The notes beneath the pieces are model-generated. The model made no database searches. It saw nothing but the letters and a program-made list of their open reading frames with translations, and was not told the origin of the DNA. From JAYODZ01 sp965662735 (GTDB lineage: Bacteria > Pseudomonadota > Alphaproteobacteria > RS24), in the NCBI GenBank assembly GCA_965662735.1, contig CBFIIU010000003.1:1-64000 (forward strand): DNA of 64,000 nucleotides, read 5' to 3'. Shown here piece by piece: positions 40,823 through 50,310 of this stretch. The first letter of the stretch is position 1; the number at the start of each line of letters is the position of its first letter. The position numbers and the translations under genes are program-made.

Positions 40823-41289
40823 TGCCTTTCTTATTGCTCGGTGTCGCAAGTGTTACTTTTCTGGTGATCGTTATGCTGCTGATCTCGCGATTACCCTCGC
40901 ATGCTTTGCGGCGCATGACATTTTGGTTTCTCGCGGCTCTGACCGGTGCAGCAATTCTGTTCTCTGTTCTGACAGGTCGGTGGGGGTTGGCTGTGGCGAT
41001 CGGCTTCGGTGTTGTGTCGGCGCTGGTGGGGCGCTCGCGCAGGGCACAGCGTCAAGATCAGGCGCGCGACGACCCATCTCGCGGCGCCTATTCCACTACG
41101 AACTCGCTCAGCCTTGCCGAGGCTCGTGATATTTTAGGGGTATCTGAAGAAGCGGATCGCGACGAAATCGAGAGCGCTTTTCGACGTCTGATCCAGAAAA
41201 TGCACCCTGATCACGGTGGAACAGATTGGATGGCAGCGCGCCTCAGCGATGCCCGACGCATTCTAATTGATCATATTAATAAAGGCTGA
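40822..41289 (+). CDS. Membrane-anchored J-domain protein (TIM14/DnaJ-like)
   Basis: 155 residues. Two N-terminal hydrophobic segments (residues 2-22 and 33-70) precede a C-terminal J domain with the HPD motif (MHPDHGG). J domains stimulate DnaK ATPase activity. The layout is like mitochondrial Tim14. It is translationally coupled to mipZ. Confidence 0.9.
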   Translation: MPFLLLGVASVTFLVIVMLLISRLPSHALRRMTFWFLAALTGAAILFSVLTGRWGLAVAIGFGVVSALVGRSRRAQRQDQARDDPSRGAYSTTNSLSLAEARDILGVSEEADRDEIESAFRRLIQKMHPDHGGTDWMAARLSDARRILIDHINKG

Positions 41290-41294
41290 TCGCG

Positions 41295-42803
41295 TTAGGG
41301 TGAAATGGTGAAGCAATCGGCATTGTTCTGGCGCAACGAAGAACAGATTGCTTGAGCAGATTTTTGAGTGAGTCCCGCTAAGCGCGCGCGATACAGTCGG
41401 TGACCATTACATTCAACCGCCGATGTGCTCGACGAGACATCTTGCGGAAGCGTTTCGCTGACCATTTGCGACATGACGCGGTTGATATGGGCGCTGGCTT
41501 CTTTCTGTTCGTGAAAGGCGCCTAATTGAACGGCCCAGCCGGTTTGGCGATCTTGAGAAACGGGGTGGCACCCCGTTTTGACAGACTGTGACACGTGGTC
41601 ATCAGTTTTGACGGGGTGCGAGTAGGCGGCTTGCGCGATTATCGGCGCATAATTTGCAGCCGAAGCGCGGCTGGCTCCAGAGGGGTTTCGTGTCTTCATA
41701 GAGGCTGTCGCAGGAAAGAAAGTGGGGCGTGGACGCGGCGTCAGTTGCTGTTGTTTGACCGTTTTCGAGGAGGCCCGATGCAAAGTTTTCTCGGTTAGAG
41801 AAATGGCTTTACGATCCCGCTCTTTGGAAGACTTTCCGCCAATGACGACGGTAATAAGCCGTTTGCCATCGCGTTCAGCAACGCTCACAATATTGTAGCC
41901 TGATGCACGAATATAGCCGGTTTTCATGCCAATCGCCCCAGGCAGTCGGGTCAAGAGCCGATTGTGAGAGCGATAGCTTTGGCCCCGATAGTTCATCGAG
42001 GTCTGCGACCAAATATGTTTATATTCTGGAAAGTCGTTCAACAGGGAATAGGCCAAGCGGGCCATATCGTGGGCGGTGGTGACTTGCCCCCAATTATAGA
42101 GGCCGGATGCATTTTTAAAGGTAGTGTCGAGCAGGCCCAGTTCCCTCGCGCGCCGTGTCATCATGCGGGCAAAGCTGTCTTCTGATCCCCCAATATGTTC
42201 GGCGACCACGGTTGCGACATCATTCGCACTTCGGACAATGAGCGCACTTAGGGCGAGGGAGACGCTGATGCGCTCGCCAGCCTTTAAATAAAGCTTACTG
42301 GCAGGACGGTTCGCCGCCCGCGCTGATACGATCATTTTACTGTCGAGCGTCAGCTCTCCCGAGCGTAAACGCTCCAGCACCATATAAATGGTCATCATCT
42401 TGGTGAGAGAAGCAGGATATCGTTTTTGATCGGCGCGTGAGCGCGATAGGGTGGCTCCGGTATGTCCATCGATGACAACCGATGATTGTGGGGGAGCAGC
42501 AAAGGCCGATGACACAGTGACCGGCAGCGCGATCGACAAAGCCATCACACACAGCAGCACGAGGCTAAATGCACGACTAAACACTTGTCCACCCACTTGT
42601 CCACCCACTTGTCCACCCACTTGTCCACTCACTTGTCCACTCACTTGTCCACTCACTGGCCTACGCACGAGCCTGCTCACGCGCCCATTTAGGCGTGCTC
42701 CAAACCCGCGCATCGTCGACGAGCCCTGACCCATATCTGCCGTGCCAGCCGCTCTCTGTCCAAGCGTGTCGGCCTGCTGTGCCCTAAAAAAATTCCCTAA
42801 CAT
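41295..42803 (-). CDS. D-alanyl-D-alanine carboxypeptidase with SPOR domain
   Basis: 502 residues in the longest frame. The penicillin-binding motifs are SLTK (132-135), SAN (192-194) and KTG (294-296). The C-terminal 70 or so residues (WAVQLGAFHEQKEASAHI) form a SPOR domain that binds denuded septal glycan. The signal peptide is at about residues 76-103 (SLVLLCVMALSIALP, cut near AFA). Upstream of it are 75 unusual residues including six near-identical GQVS/GQVG units from a 12-bp DNA repeat. Each repeat carries an in-frame GTG, and one just before the signal peptide could be the true start. The protein trims pentapeptide side chains in the periplasm. Confidence 0.92.
   Translation of the reverse strand: MLGNFFRAQQADTLGQRAAGTADMGQGSSTMRGFGARLNGRVSRLVRRPVSGQVSGQVSGQVGGQVGGQVGGQVFSRAFSLVLLCVMALSIALPVTVSSAFAAPPQSSVVIDGHTGATLSRSRADQKRYPASLTKMMTIYMVLERLRSGELTLDSKMIVSARAANRPASKLYLKAGERISVSLALSALIVRSANDVATVVAEHIGGSEDSFARMMTRRARELGLLDTTFKNASGLYNWGQVTTAHDMARLAYSLLNDFPEYKHIWSQTSMNYRGQSYRSHNRLLTRLPGAIGMKTGYIRASGYNIVSVAERDGKRLITVVIGGKSSKERDRKAISLTEKTLHRASSKTVKQQQLTPRPRPTFFPATASMKTRNPSGASRASAANYAPIIAQAAYSHPVKTDDHVSQSVKTGCHPVSQDRQTGWAVQLGAFHEQKEASAHINRVMSQMVSETLPQDVSSSTSAVECNGHRLYRARLAGLTQKSAQAICSSLRQNNADCFTISP
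42582..42653. repeat. 12-bp tandem repeat, six copies, in the carboxypeptidase gene
   Basis: CACTTGTCCACC three times then CACTTGTCCACT three times on the plus strand, followed by a degenerate partial unit. Read on the minus strand it encodes GQVS/GQVG units just before the signal peptide. The unit is a multiple of three, so copy-number change would keep the frame. Confidence 0.95.
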
Positions 42804-42964
42804 GAAGAGACTGTAAGCAAATATCTTGCCACGTTAAAGAGAAAACCCCACATAATTGGGGACAGCTGTTCGGTGCTCGAATGAGGCGATTGAGGGGCGT
42901 TCTGGGCTTGCGCTGACCGGCAATTTAGCATTTCATGGGGCAATATAGGATATTGAATAGACTT

Positions 42965-43333
42965 ATGACGGTTTTTAAAGGATTTTTGTCTCAAGTAGAG
43001 CAGCTGAATGCCGGTCCCGGTCGTGACGATGATCGGCCGAACGACATAGGCGTGATCACCGAAACGCGAACCAAAACCAAAAAACCTGCGCTCTACCGGG
43101 TTATTTTGCTCAATGATGACTACACCCCAATGGAATTTGTGGTCTATGTCCTTCAGCGCTTTTTTCAAAAATCTGTAGAAGAAGCAACGACGATCATGTT
43201 GCATGTACACCAAAATGGTGTCGGAATATGTGGAGTATTTACCTATGAGGTTGCCGAAACCAAGGTGACCCAAGTAATGGAATTGGCGCGTCAGCATGGT
43301 CATCCCTTGCAATGCACCATGGAGAAAGAGTGA
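42965..43333 (+). CDS. clpS: ATP-dependent Clp protease adaptor ClpS
   Basis: 122 residues from the ATG at 42965; an in-frame ATG 30 bp earlier is an alternative and neither has a strong ribosome-binding site. The ClpS core is clear: YRVILLNDDYTPMEFVVYVL and GVCGVFTYEVAETKV-like segments. ClpS binds the ClpA N-domain and delivers N-degron substrates. The gene is 12 bp before clpA. Confidence 0.95.
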   Translation: MTVFKGFLSQVEQLNAGPGRDDDRPNDIGVITETRTKTKKPALYRVILLNDDYTPMEFVVYVLQRFFQKSVEEATTIMLHVHQNGVGICGVFTYEVAETKVTQVMELARQHGHPLQCTMEKE

Positions 43334-43345
43334 TAGGAGATCAAC

Positions 43346-45655
43346 ATGCCCGCATTTTCTAAAGAGCTGGAGATGAGCCTTCATCGCGCTTTGAGCTATG
43401 CAAATGAACGAAAACATGAATTTGCAACATTAGAACATTTATTATTGGCGCTGACCGAGGAAGAAGACGCGCGGGCGGTGCTCGACGCGTGCGGGGTGGA
43501 CATTGATCTGCTGATTGATCAATTGCATAGCTATATAGATGAAGAGCTGGTGGGGTTGATTAATGAAGATAATGAGGACTGCAAGCCGACCGCTGCTTTC
43601 CAAAGGGTTATTCAGCGCGCCGTCATTCATGTTCAGTCCTCCGGTCGCGATGAGGTGACAGGCGCTAATGTGCTTGTTGCCTTATTTGCTGAACGCGAAA
43701 GCCATGCAGCCTATTTCCTTCAATCACAAGAAATGACGCGCTACGACGCGGTAAATTTCATCTCGCATGGTGTTGCGAAAAAGCCGGGCAAATCGAAGGA
43801 TCGACATGTTTCTGGCGCTGATGAAAATGAGCTCGATGATGAGATGGCTTCCGATGGGCAGGCATTGGCGGCTTATTGCGTCAATTTGAATGAGAAAGCG
43901 CGCAACGGCAAAATTGATCCGTTAATTGGCCGCGAGAAAGAGGTCGAACGCGCGATCCAAATTCTGTGCCGCCGCAACAAGAATAACCCTCTTTTGGTTG
44001 GGGATCCTGGCGTCGGCAAGACAGCTATTGCCGAGGGCCTGGCGCGGCGCATTGTCGAAAATGAGGTGCCCGACGTTTTAGCCGATAATGTGGTCTATAG
44101 TTTGGATATGGGCGTATTATTGGCCGGCACCCGCTATCGCGGCGATTTTGAAGAACGCTTGAAACAGGTCATGTCCGAGCTTGAGGAAATGCCCGAAGCT
44201 ATTCTGTTCATTGATGAAATTCACACCGTGATTGGCGCGGGCGCAACGTCGGGCGGAGCCATGGACGCGTCGAACTTGCTGAAGCCGGCTTTGCAAAGCG
44301 GTGGGCTGCGGTGCATGGGGTCGACCACCTATAAAGAATATCGTCAGCATTTCGAGAAAGACCGTGCATTGGCACGCCGCTTTCAAAAAATTGATGTGGC
44401 GGAGCCCTCCGTTCCGGACACGATTAAGATTTTGCGCGGATTAAAGCCGCATTTTGAAAAATTCCATGGTGTGCGCTACACGCATGATGCCCTCAAGGCT
44501 GCCGCAGAATTATCATCCCGTTACATGAGTGATCGCAAATTGCCCGATAAGGCCATTGATGTGATTGATGAGGTTGGGGCGGCGCAAATGCTGGTGCCGG
44601 CGTCGAAACGGCGGAAAACAATCGGTGTTCGGGAGATCGAGGCCGTTATTGCGACCATGGCGCGGATTCCACCAAAAAATGTGTCCAAATCGGACACTGA
44701 GAAATTGCGGGATCTTGATGTAGGATTGAAACGCGTTGTCTTCGGCCAAGATGCCGCCATTGATGCGTTAGCGGCGTCCATAAAATTGTCGCGCGCGGGC
44801 TTGCGAGACCCAAACAAACCGATCGGCAATTATTTGTTTGCCGGCCCAACGGGGGTTGGCAAAACTGAGGTGGCTCGCCAACTGGCCGGATTATTGGGGA
44901 TCAATTTATTGCGCTTTGATATGTCAGAATATATGGAGCGCCATACTGTTTCTCGGTTGCTCGGCGCGCCTCCTGGATATGTGGGCTATGATCAAGGCGG
45001 CTTGTTGACCGATGGCGTGGACCAAAATCCGCATTGTGTTCTATTGCTGGATGAGATTGAAAAAGCCCATCCCGATTTGTTCAATGTTTTGTTGCAAGTG
45101 ATGGATCACGGAACATTGACAGATGCCAATGGCCGACAAGTTGATTTCCGCAATGTTGTTTTGATTATGACCAGCAATGCCGGCGCCGCTGATATGGCAA
45201 AAGCGCCCATGGGCTTTGGCCGGAAAGAGCGCGATGGAGAGGATTTGGATGCAATTAATCGAACCTTCTCGCCCGAATTCCGAAATCGGTTGGATGCGAT
45301 TGTTCCCTTTGAGCGCTTATCGCCGGAAGTTGTGGGCAAAGTGGTTGAGAAATTTATTCTCGAGTTAGAAGTCCAGCTCTCCGATCGAAATGTTATTATT
45401 GATGTCACGCCGAAAGTGATGAATTGGCTGGTCGATCAGGGTTATGACCCGCTTATGGGGGCGCGGCCCTTGGGGCGCATTATCCAAGAGCACATTAAAA
45501 AACCGCTGGCGGATCAGCTTTTATTTGGTGATCTCACTAAAGGTGGGGTGGCCAAGGTCGATCTCGATGAGGAGGGCAAGGTATTTGTTACCGTGTCGCC
45601 CAATAGCGAGTTAGACATTGGTAAAACCGCCTCGCGCGAGACGGTCGATCACTAA
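43346..45655 (+). CDS. clpA: ATP-dependent Clp protease ATP-binding subunit ClpA
   Basis: 769 residues, the normal length. A Clp N domain (residues 1-150) precedes two AAA+ modules with Walker A motifs GDPGVGKTA and GPTGVGKTE; the IGL-type loop that docks ClpP is in the second module. It unfolds substrates for ClpP. No clpP gene is in the window. It converges on the HIT gene with a 37-bp gap containing a short GGCTC/GAGCC hairpin without a T tract. Confidence 0.97.
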   Translation: MPAFSKELEMSLHRALSYANERKHEFATLEHLLLALTEEEDARAVLDACGVDIDLLIDQLHSYIDEELVGLINEDNEDCKPTAAFQRVIQRAVIHVQSSGRDEVTGANVLVALFAERESHAAYFLQSQEMTRYDAVNFISHGVAKKPGKSKDRHVSGADENELDDEMASDGQALAAYCVNLNEKARNGKIDPLIGREKEVERAIQILCRRNKNNPLLVGDPGVGKTAIAEGLARRIVENEVPDVLADNVVYSLDMGVLLAGTRYRGDFEERLKQVMSELEEMPEAILFIDEIHTVIGAGATSGGAMDASNLLKPALQSGGLRCMGSTTYKEYRQHFEKDRALARRFQKIDVAEPSVPDTIKILRGLKPHFEKFHGVRYTHDALKAAAELSSRYMSDRKLPDKAIDVIDEVGAAQMLVPASKRRKTIGVREIEAVIATMARIPPKNVSKSDTEKLRDLDVGLKRVVFGQDAAIDALAASIKLSRAGLRDPNKPIGNYLFAGPTGVGKTEVARQLAGLLGINLLRFDMSEYMERHTVSRLLGAPPGYVGYDQGGLLTDGVDQNPHCVLLLDEIEKAHPDLFNVLLQVMDHGTLTDANGRQVDFRNVVLIMTSNAGAADMAKAPMGFGRKERDGEDLDAINRTFSPEFRNRLDAIVPFERLSPEVVGKVVEKFILELEVQLSDRNVIIDVTPKVMNWLVDQGYDPLMGARPLGRIIQEHIKKPLADQLLFGDLTKGGVAKVDLDEEGKVFVTVSPNSELDIGKTASRETVDH

Positions 45656-45692
45656 GGCTCTCGGAGCCCATCCGGTGCTTAAAGAGGGGCGA

Positions 45693-46124
45693 TTATAGAG
45701 CGGCCCGGATTTTCTGGGCGATTTCTTCCAGTTCCGATGGATCGGCGGGCTCGCGCGCATGAAATGCGAGTTCCAATCCGTCATGGCGCGGTAAAATATG
45801 AATGTGGATATGGGGAACGGTTTGTCCCGCAGCGGAGCCGTTGAGTTGCGCAATCATCAAACCGGGAGCGTCCATGGCTACTTGCACAGCTCGCGACATG
45901 ATTTGCACTGTCCGCATCAGCGCCGCACCGGCAGGTTCGGGCAATGTCAGGATGTTCGTCGCAGGCGTTTTTGGAATAACAAGAACATGGCCCGGAACTT
46001 GGGGCATGATATCCATAAAGGAGAGCGTTTCCGCATCTTCATATAAGCGAATAGAGGGGAGTTCGCCGCGCAGTATTTTGGCGAAAATATTGTCTGTGTG
46101 ATACGCGTCATCAAGTTTAATCAT
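45693..46124 (-). CDS. HIT-family nucleotide-binding protein
   Basis: 143 residues, with the HIT motif HIHIHILPRH near the C-terminus and PGHVLVIPK in the middle. Members hydrolyse nucleoside phosphoramidates or dinucleotides. It is a single-domain chromosomal member unrelated in sequence detail to the HNH-HIT fusion in the tRNA-Leu element. It overlaps the upstream GNAT-like gene by 4 bp. Confidence 0.92.
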   Translation of the reverse strand: MIKLDDAYHTDNIFAKILRGELPSIRLYEDAETLSFMDIMPQVPGHVLVIPKTPATNILTLPEPAGAALMRTVQIMSRAVQVAMDAPGLMIAQLNGSAAGQTVPHIHIHILPRHDGLELAFHAREPADPSELEEIAQKIRAAL

Positions 46125-47284
46125 TCGTCCTCAACACTGTGTTTAAACGGCGCCAGCTTGCTCAGCTCACTTATATCATTGTCCACATATTCTCTCTCGC
46201 TTTCAAGATAATGTGACACAGCCTCTCGGAGACCATCATGGGCAATATAGTGGGCGGAGTAGGTCGGGCGAGGCGCATAGCCCCGGGCAATTTTATGAGC
46301 GCCTTGAGCCCCTGCTTCAACAGTGGATAGACCATGCGCGATCGCAAAATCGATGGCTTGATAATAACATAGCTCAAAATGCAGGAACGGGTGGTCTTCG
46401 ATACACCCCCAATTTCGACCATATAACGTATCGCCCCCAATAAAGTTGAGGGCGCCCGCAATATATCGCCCATCGCGTTGCGCCATAATGAGCAGAATAT
46501 CTTCGGGCATTCGATGATGGATCTCATCGAAGAAAGCGCGTGTGAGATAGGGAGAGCCCCATTTGCGCCGACTCGTGTCGAGATAAAAACGATAAAAATC
46601 ATCCCAATGGGCGGGGGTAAGCGCTTCGCCCGTTACCCAGTCAACCGTAATATTGTCGGCCAGCGCCCGCGCGCGCTCTTTGCGGAGATTTTTTCGCTTA
46701 CGTGCGTTTAGGGCATCCAAGAAGTGGTCAAAACTCGTGTATCCATCATTTTGCCAATGAAATTGTTGGTCTTTTCGACGCAAGAAACCCTGATCTCCAA
46801 GCCGGTGCCATAGGGCTTCTTCAATGAAATTAATGTGTAATGAGGAAAGGTGATGCCCTGCCAAGAGGTTGAGGGCGCCCGCCAATAGCGATGCCTCGAT
46901 TTCTTCTAAGCGCTCGGGCGAGCGGGTGAGTAGGCGTGGCCCGGTTACAGGTGAAAAGGGAATGGCGCTCAAGAGTTTCGGATAGTACCGTCCCCCGGCT
47001 CGCTCAAACGCGTCTGCCCATGCAAAGTCGAAAATATACTCGCCCTGGCTATGGGTTTTTAAATAAAGCGGCATGATGCCCAATATATCGGCGCCATCTT
47101 GCACAATTTGGTGGCATGCGACCCAACCCGTATCAGGGATGGCTGAGCCGCTGGTTTCAAGGGCCACAAAAAAATTATGTCGTAATAGAGGGTGATAGGC
47201 TTGGCTTTCAGGGTTGGCGCATTGATCCCACTGCGTCGCCTCAATGTCACTCGCCGATGAAACAGTTCGAACGGTCAGGCTCAT
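46121..47284 (-). CDS. GNAT-superfamily / peptidogalycan biosynthesis-like protein (DUF482 type)
   Basis: 387 residues of the family once called DUF482, with AWADAFERAGGRYYPKLLSA, RKRKNLRKERARA and the C-terminal FELCYYQAIDFAI...EAGAQGAHK. The fold is two GNAT-like halves as in FemABX enzymes. Acyl donor and acceptor are unknown. It is coupled to the HIT gene (ATGA) and starts 9 bp after the RidA-like stop. Confidence 0.88.
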   Translation of the reverse strand: MSLTVRTVSSASDIEATQWDQCANPESQAYHPLLRHNFFVALETSGSAIPDTGWVACHQIVQDGADILGIMPLYLKTHSQGEYIFDFAWADAFERAGGRYYPKLLSAIPFSPVTGPRLLTRSPERLEEIEASLLAGALNLLAGHHLSSLHINFIEEALWHRLGDQGFLRRKDQQFHWQNDGYTSFDHFLDALNARKRKNLRKERARALADNITVDWVTGEALTPAHWDDFYRFYLDTSRRKWGSPYLTRAFFDEIHHRMPEDILLIMAQRDGRYIAGALNFIGGDTLYGRNWGCIEDHPFLHFELCYYQAIDFAIAHGLSTVEAGAQGAHKIARGYAPRPTYSAHYIAHDGLREAVSHYLESEREYVDNDISELSKLAPFKHSVEDE

Positions 47285-47293
47285 GCCATATCC

Positions 47294-47773
47294 CTAGATG
47301 GCAATTGTGAAGACGGCGTCAATTTCAATGGCCCATTGACGCGGCAGGCTCGCAACGCCGACCGCAGCTCGGCTATGGCGTCCGCGATCGCCCAACGCCC
47401 CCGCAATGAGATCGGACGCGCCATTCACAACAAGGGGGTGCTGATCAAATGTGGGATGGGCATTTACATACCCGCACAGCCGCGCACATCCCGTGACGCG
47501 GTCAAAATCCCCCGCGCAGGCCAGCCCGAGTTGAGCAAGAATATTCACAGCAGCCCAACGTGCCGCCGTCACAGCTGTTTCGATATCAATGTCGTCACCC
47601 ACCTTACCTTGGATTTCGACACCATCATAAATGGGCCCTTGCCCCGATATGAAAACAAAACCCTGAGCATCGACATATCCAAGATAATTGGCCAGGGGAG
47701 CCTTCGGCGTTGGAAGGCTTAACCCTTGATCGGTCAGGAAGTGACGAACAGGGCAGTGATCAGCTTCGGGCAT
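47294..47773 (-). CDS. RidA/YjgF-family protein
   Basis: 159 residues. The Rid fold is seen in GYVDAQGFVFISGQGP, FDRVTGCARLCGYVNA and the C-terminal RAAVGVASLPRQWAIEIDAVF with the conserved Arg. RidA proteins deaminate reactive enamine/imine intermediates, but this longer subgroup is not well characterised. It follows dinB by 47 bp. Confidence 0.88.
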   Translation of the reverse strand: MPEADHCPVRHFLTDQGLSLPTPKAPLANYLGYVDAQGFVFISGQGPIYDGVEIQGKVGDDIDIETAVTAARWAAVNILAQLGLACAGDFDRVTGCARLCGYVNAHPTFDQHPLVVNGASDLIAGALGDRGRHSRAAVGVASLPRQWAIEIDAVFTIAI

Positions 47774-47820
47774 GGTATGTCCTTTCTTGCGTGCTGCTGA
47801 GAAGGGCGCGCGGCCCCAGT

Positions 47821-49125
47821 CTAGAGCAGGTCTCGCCCTTTGCGAACCGATTGTGTCCCAAATTTTTCGCGCAATCGGTCCATGGCGCGCTCAGTGTCAA
47901 TTTGCCGTTGGCGGTCGGGCTCCGCCAGGTCGGGGTAGTCTGCATCGTGGGCGTCAACCAGATGCGTGACACCGACGCCGATCAAGCGATAAGCATCCTT
48001 CGGATAGTCTTTGACCAAGCTGTGTAACATGTGCCGCGCATCGTGATAGATCGCCTCTGCCATTTGTGTTGCATTGCTGCGTGTCAAATTGCGGGTCCGC
48101 TGACGAAAATCGCTGGTTTTGGCTTTTAAAACGATTGTGCGGCCAGCCAATTGTTTCGATTTGCAGCGCGCTGAGGTACGCTCACATAGACGCCATAAAT
48201 GCTGTTCAAGCGACGCAAGTGAGCTGATATCGGAACTGAAGGTTTCTTCGCTTGATATTGATTTTGTTTCGGAAACAGGATTGACGCGCCGCCGATCAAT
48301 GCCTTGGGACAGTTCGCTCAACCGTAGTCCAAAGCTGTTATACCGTTTGGTGAGATCGCGCAAATCCATCGTTTGTAACTGCCCAATCACGGAGATGCCA
48401 TCTTGGCTCAATTTGGTTTGCGTGGCCCGACCCACGCCCCAAATTTTTGAAACTGGCATGGGCGCAAGGCGGCTAACTGTTTCGGCGCGCCCGATGATCG
48501 AAAACCCTCTCGGTTTATCAAGATCCGAAGCTAGCTTGGCGAGAAACTTATTGTGACTGAGGCCAATGGAAACCGATATGCCGATGCTCTTTTCAATGGT
48601 TTGCGCGAGTTGTGCGAGAAGTTTTGCGGGGGGGAGGTGGTGTAGCCGCTGTGTACCTGTTAGATCCAAAAATGCTTCATCAATTGAAACTGGTTCGACC
48701 AAAGGGGTCAGCTCTTCCATCAGACGCCGGATCGCATAGCCAACCTCCCGGTAAAGCGCCATATTAGGGGGGCGGATGACCGCATCGGGGCATAAACGCT
48801 TTGCCTGAAACATCGGCATGGCGGAATGCACCCCATACATGCGGGCGATATAACATGCTGTGGAGACGACCCCACGGGTTTCTCCGCCAATGATGAGGGG
48901 GCGGTCGGCAAGTTCGGGGTGATCGCGTTTTTCGACGGCAGCGTAGAAGGCGTCACAATCAATATGGGCGATCGATAAATCGGCCCATTCTTCATGAATA
49001 AGGAGGCGCGGTGAACGACATTTGGGGCAGCGCACCTGCGACTGCATCAGATCAACAAGGCAATCGCGGCAAAAGCCGGATGCGTTAATGTCCGGCTTCG
49101 TCGAGCCGGGCGGTGATCCAGTCAT
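47821..49125 (-). CDS. dinB: DNA polymerase IV (Y family)
   Basis: 434 residues from the ATG at 49125 (MTGSPPGSTKPD), with GGAAG upstream; the frame is open further into the preceding gene. An N-terminal putative zinc site (CRDC ... CPKC, residues about 19-36) typical of alphaproteobacterial DinB precedes the palm motifs HIDCDAFYAAVE and VSIDEAFLDLTG. It performs translesion synthesis. The start lies 41 bp inside the HAD-like gene, so the two are probably cotranslated. Confidence 0.93.
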   Translation of the reverse strand: MTGSPPGSTKPDINASGFCRDCLVDLMQSQVRCPKCRSPRLLIHEEWADLSIAHIDCDAFYAAVEKRDHPELADRPLIIGGETRGVVSTACYIARMYGVHSAMPMFQAKRLCPDAVIRPPNMALYREVGYAIRRLMEELTPLVEPVSIDEAFLDLTGTQRLHHLPPAKLLAQLAQTIEKSIGISVSIGLSHNKFLAKLASDLDKPRGFSIIGRAETVSRLAPMPVSKIWGVGRATQTKLSQDGISVIGQLQTMDLRDLTKRYNSFGLRLSELSQGIDRRRVNPVSETKSISSEETFSSDISSLASLEQHLWRLCERTSARCKSKQLAGRTIVLKAKTSDFRQRTRNLTRSNATQMAEAIYHDARHMLHSLVKDYPKDAYRLIGVGVTHLVDAHDADYPDLAEPDRQRQIDTERAMDRLREKFGTQSVRKGRDLL

Positions 49126-49765
49126 GAGCTTGCTTCCAGCAATCAATGCGCGTTGAGGCACCGCTGGCGGCATCAATGCGCTTAGCGAGGCGTTGGTCGG
49201 CAACAAAATGGATTTTGTGGGCCTCTCGGCATGATTGGTCTACACTGTTAATATTATGCGGAATATCATCGAGGAAAAACACAGGCGCCGAGATTCGATC
49301 TTCAAGCCAGGCGACCGCGGGGCCCTTCAGACCCGACCCAATGACCACCGGATAATCTATGCCATGGTCGACCAAATTATCGATACGGTCTTGCTTATAG
49401 GCTTCTGGCAAATTGGTCAGAATAACGATCTGGGCCCGCTCGGCGAGGGATTGCAGGCTGGCAGAGGCATGATCAACCGCGCGCATGGACCGCGTACGAT
49501 CGGCAAAAAAATCATCCAATAAATTAGGAACCTCGACAACTTCATCGGTTTCTTTGGATCGAATATTTCCGGAAATGGCGAAGTTGTTGAGATTAATCCA
49601 TAGCCCTTGTCGATCCAAATAGTCTTCCATGGCTTCCATGAAATGCACCAGCACCTCATCTGCGTCACTGATAATTAAGGGTCGGCCGGGGGCGAGTGTC
49701 AGTTCACTCAGCTGACGTTCTATTTCGGGCAACAGCGTGGGGCGTGAGGGGGACATGGTTAACAA
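49085..49765 (-). CDS. HAD-like hydrolase
   Basis: 226 residues. ISDADEVLVHFMEA near residue 32 is a HAD motif I (DxD), TNLPEAY is motif II-like and FFLDDIPHNI is motif IV-like. Substrate is unknown. It overlaps dinB by 41 bp. Confidence 0.75.
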   Translation of the reverse strand: MLTMSPSRPTLLPEIERQLSELTLAPGRPLIISDADEVLVHFMEAMEDYLDRQGLWINLNNFAISGNIRSKETDEVVEVPNLLDDFFADRTRSMRAVDHASASLQSLAERAQIVILTNLPEAYKQDRIDNLVDHGIDYPVVIGSGLKGPAVAWLEDRISAPVFFLDDIPHNINSVDQSCREAHKIHFVADQRLAKRIDAASGASTRIDCWKQAHDWITARLDEAGH

Positions 49766-49897
49766 TACTCAATCTGGTCAAAAGGTGTATGGGGTAGTTC
49801 TAAGACTTTCTTATCCTAAGTCGAGTCTATGCGCCGTCTATTCTCACATCTTGCGCCGATCTTGATCAGATCCAGCCGAGATCCAGCTCAGTAGTGT

Positions 49898-50212
49898 TCA
49901 TGTCCAGTGGGGGGCATCGCCCCCCGGAAGCCCTGCACGCGCTCGCATCGGTGTGTCAGGAGCGATATTGAGGTCATGACACAATTTCAGCAATGTTTGC
50001 TCATCGCCGAGAATGAAATCAAGGACACCGCCCAGAAACGTCGCATCATGTGCGCCCGACGTGACATCCTCAACCGAGACCCCACTTGTGGCCGCGAATT
50101 GGTCAAACAGCTCGGTTTGTTCGGCGAGCCACGTGAGGGCCTGAAGGGCTAACACTTCAGCAAGCTCAGGAACCAAGGGCAGCAAGCGGTCGGAAGATGA
50201 AGAAAAAGTCAT
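49898..50212 (-). CDS. DUF3572-family protein
   Basis: 104 residues matching DUF3572, a small alphaproteobacterial family (ALQALTWLAEQTELFDQFAA and FLGGVLDFILGDEQTLLKLC). Function is unknown. In many alphaproteobacteria it lies between dinB and divK-pleD; here rpmG is the next gene upstream on the strand and divK-pleD is absent. Confidence 0.85.
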   Translation of the reverse strand: MTFSSSSDRLLPLVPELAEVLALQALTWLAEQTELFDQFAATSGVSVEDVTSGAHDATFLGGVLDFILGDEQTLLKLCHDLNIAPDTPMRARAGLPGGDAPHWT

Positions 50213-50261
50213 GTCCGTGTTTTACACCTTTGCTTGGCATTACCCAAACAAAAAGGAGCCA

Positions 50262-50288
50262 TAAAAAAAGGCGCCCAACGGCGCCTTC
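50262..50288 (-). terminator. Intrinsic terminator after rpmG
   Basis: On the minus strand AAGGCGCC, a 4-base loop and GGCGCCTT are followed by a run of T (plus-strand GGCGCC at 50270-50275 and 50280-50285, A tract 50263-50269). It lies about 20 bp past the rpmG stop. Confidence 0.9.
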
Positions 50289-50310
50289 TCAATCATGTTC
50301 AGCCAATGGC

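Noticed and set aside
42582..42653. CRISPR-like array
   Set aside because: The 12-bp units are contiguous with no spacers and lie in a coding frame.
45657..45669. Terminator between clpA and the HIT gene
   Set aside because: GGCTC/GAGCC gives only a 5-bp stem and there is no T tract on either strand.
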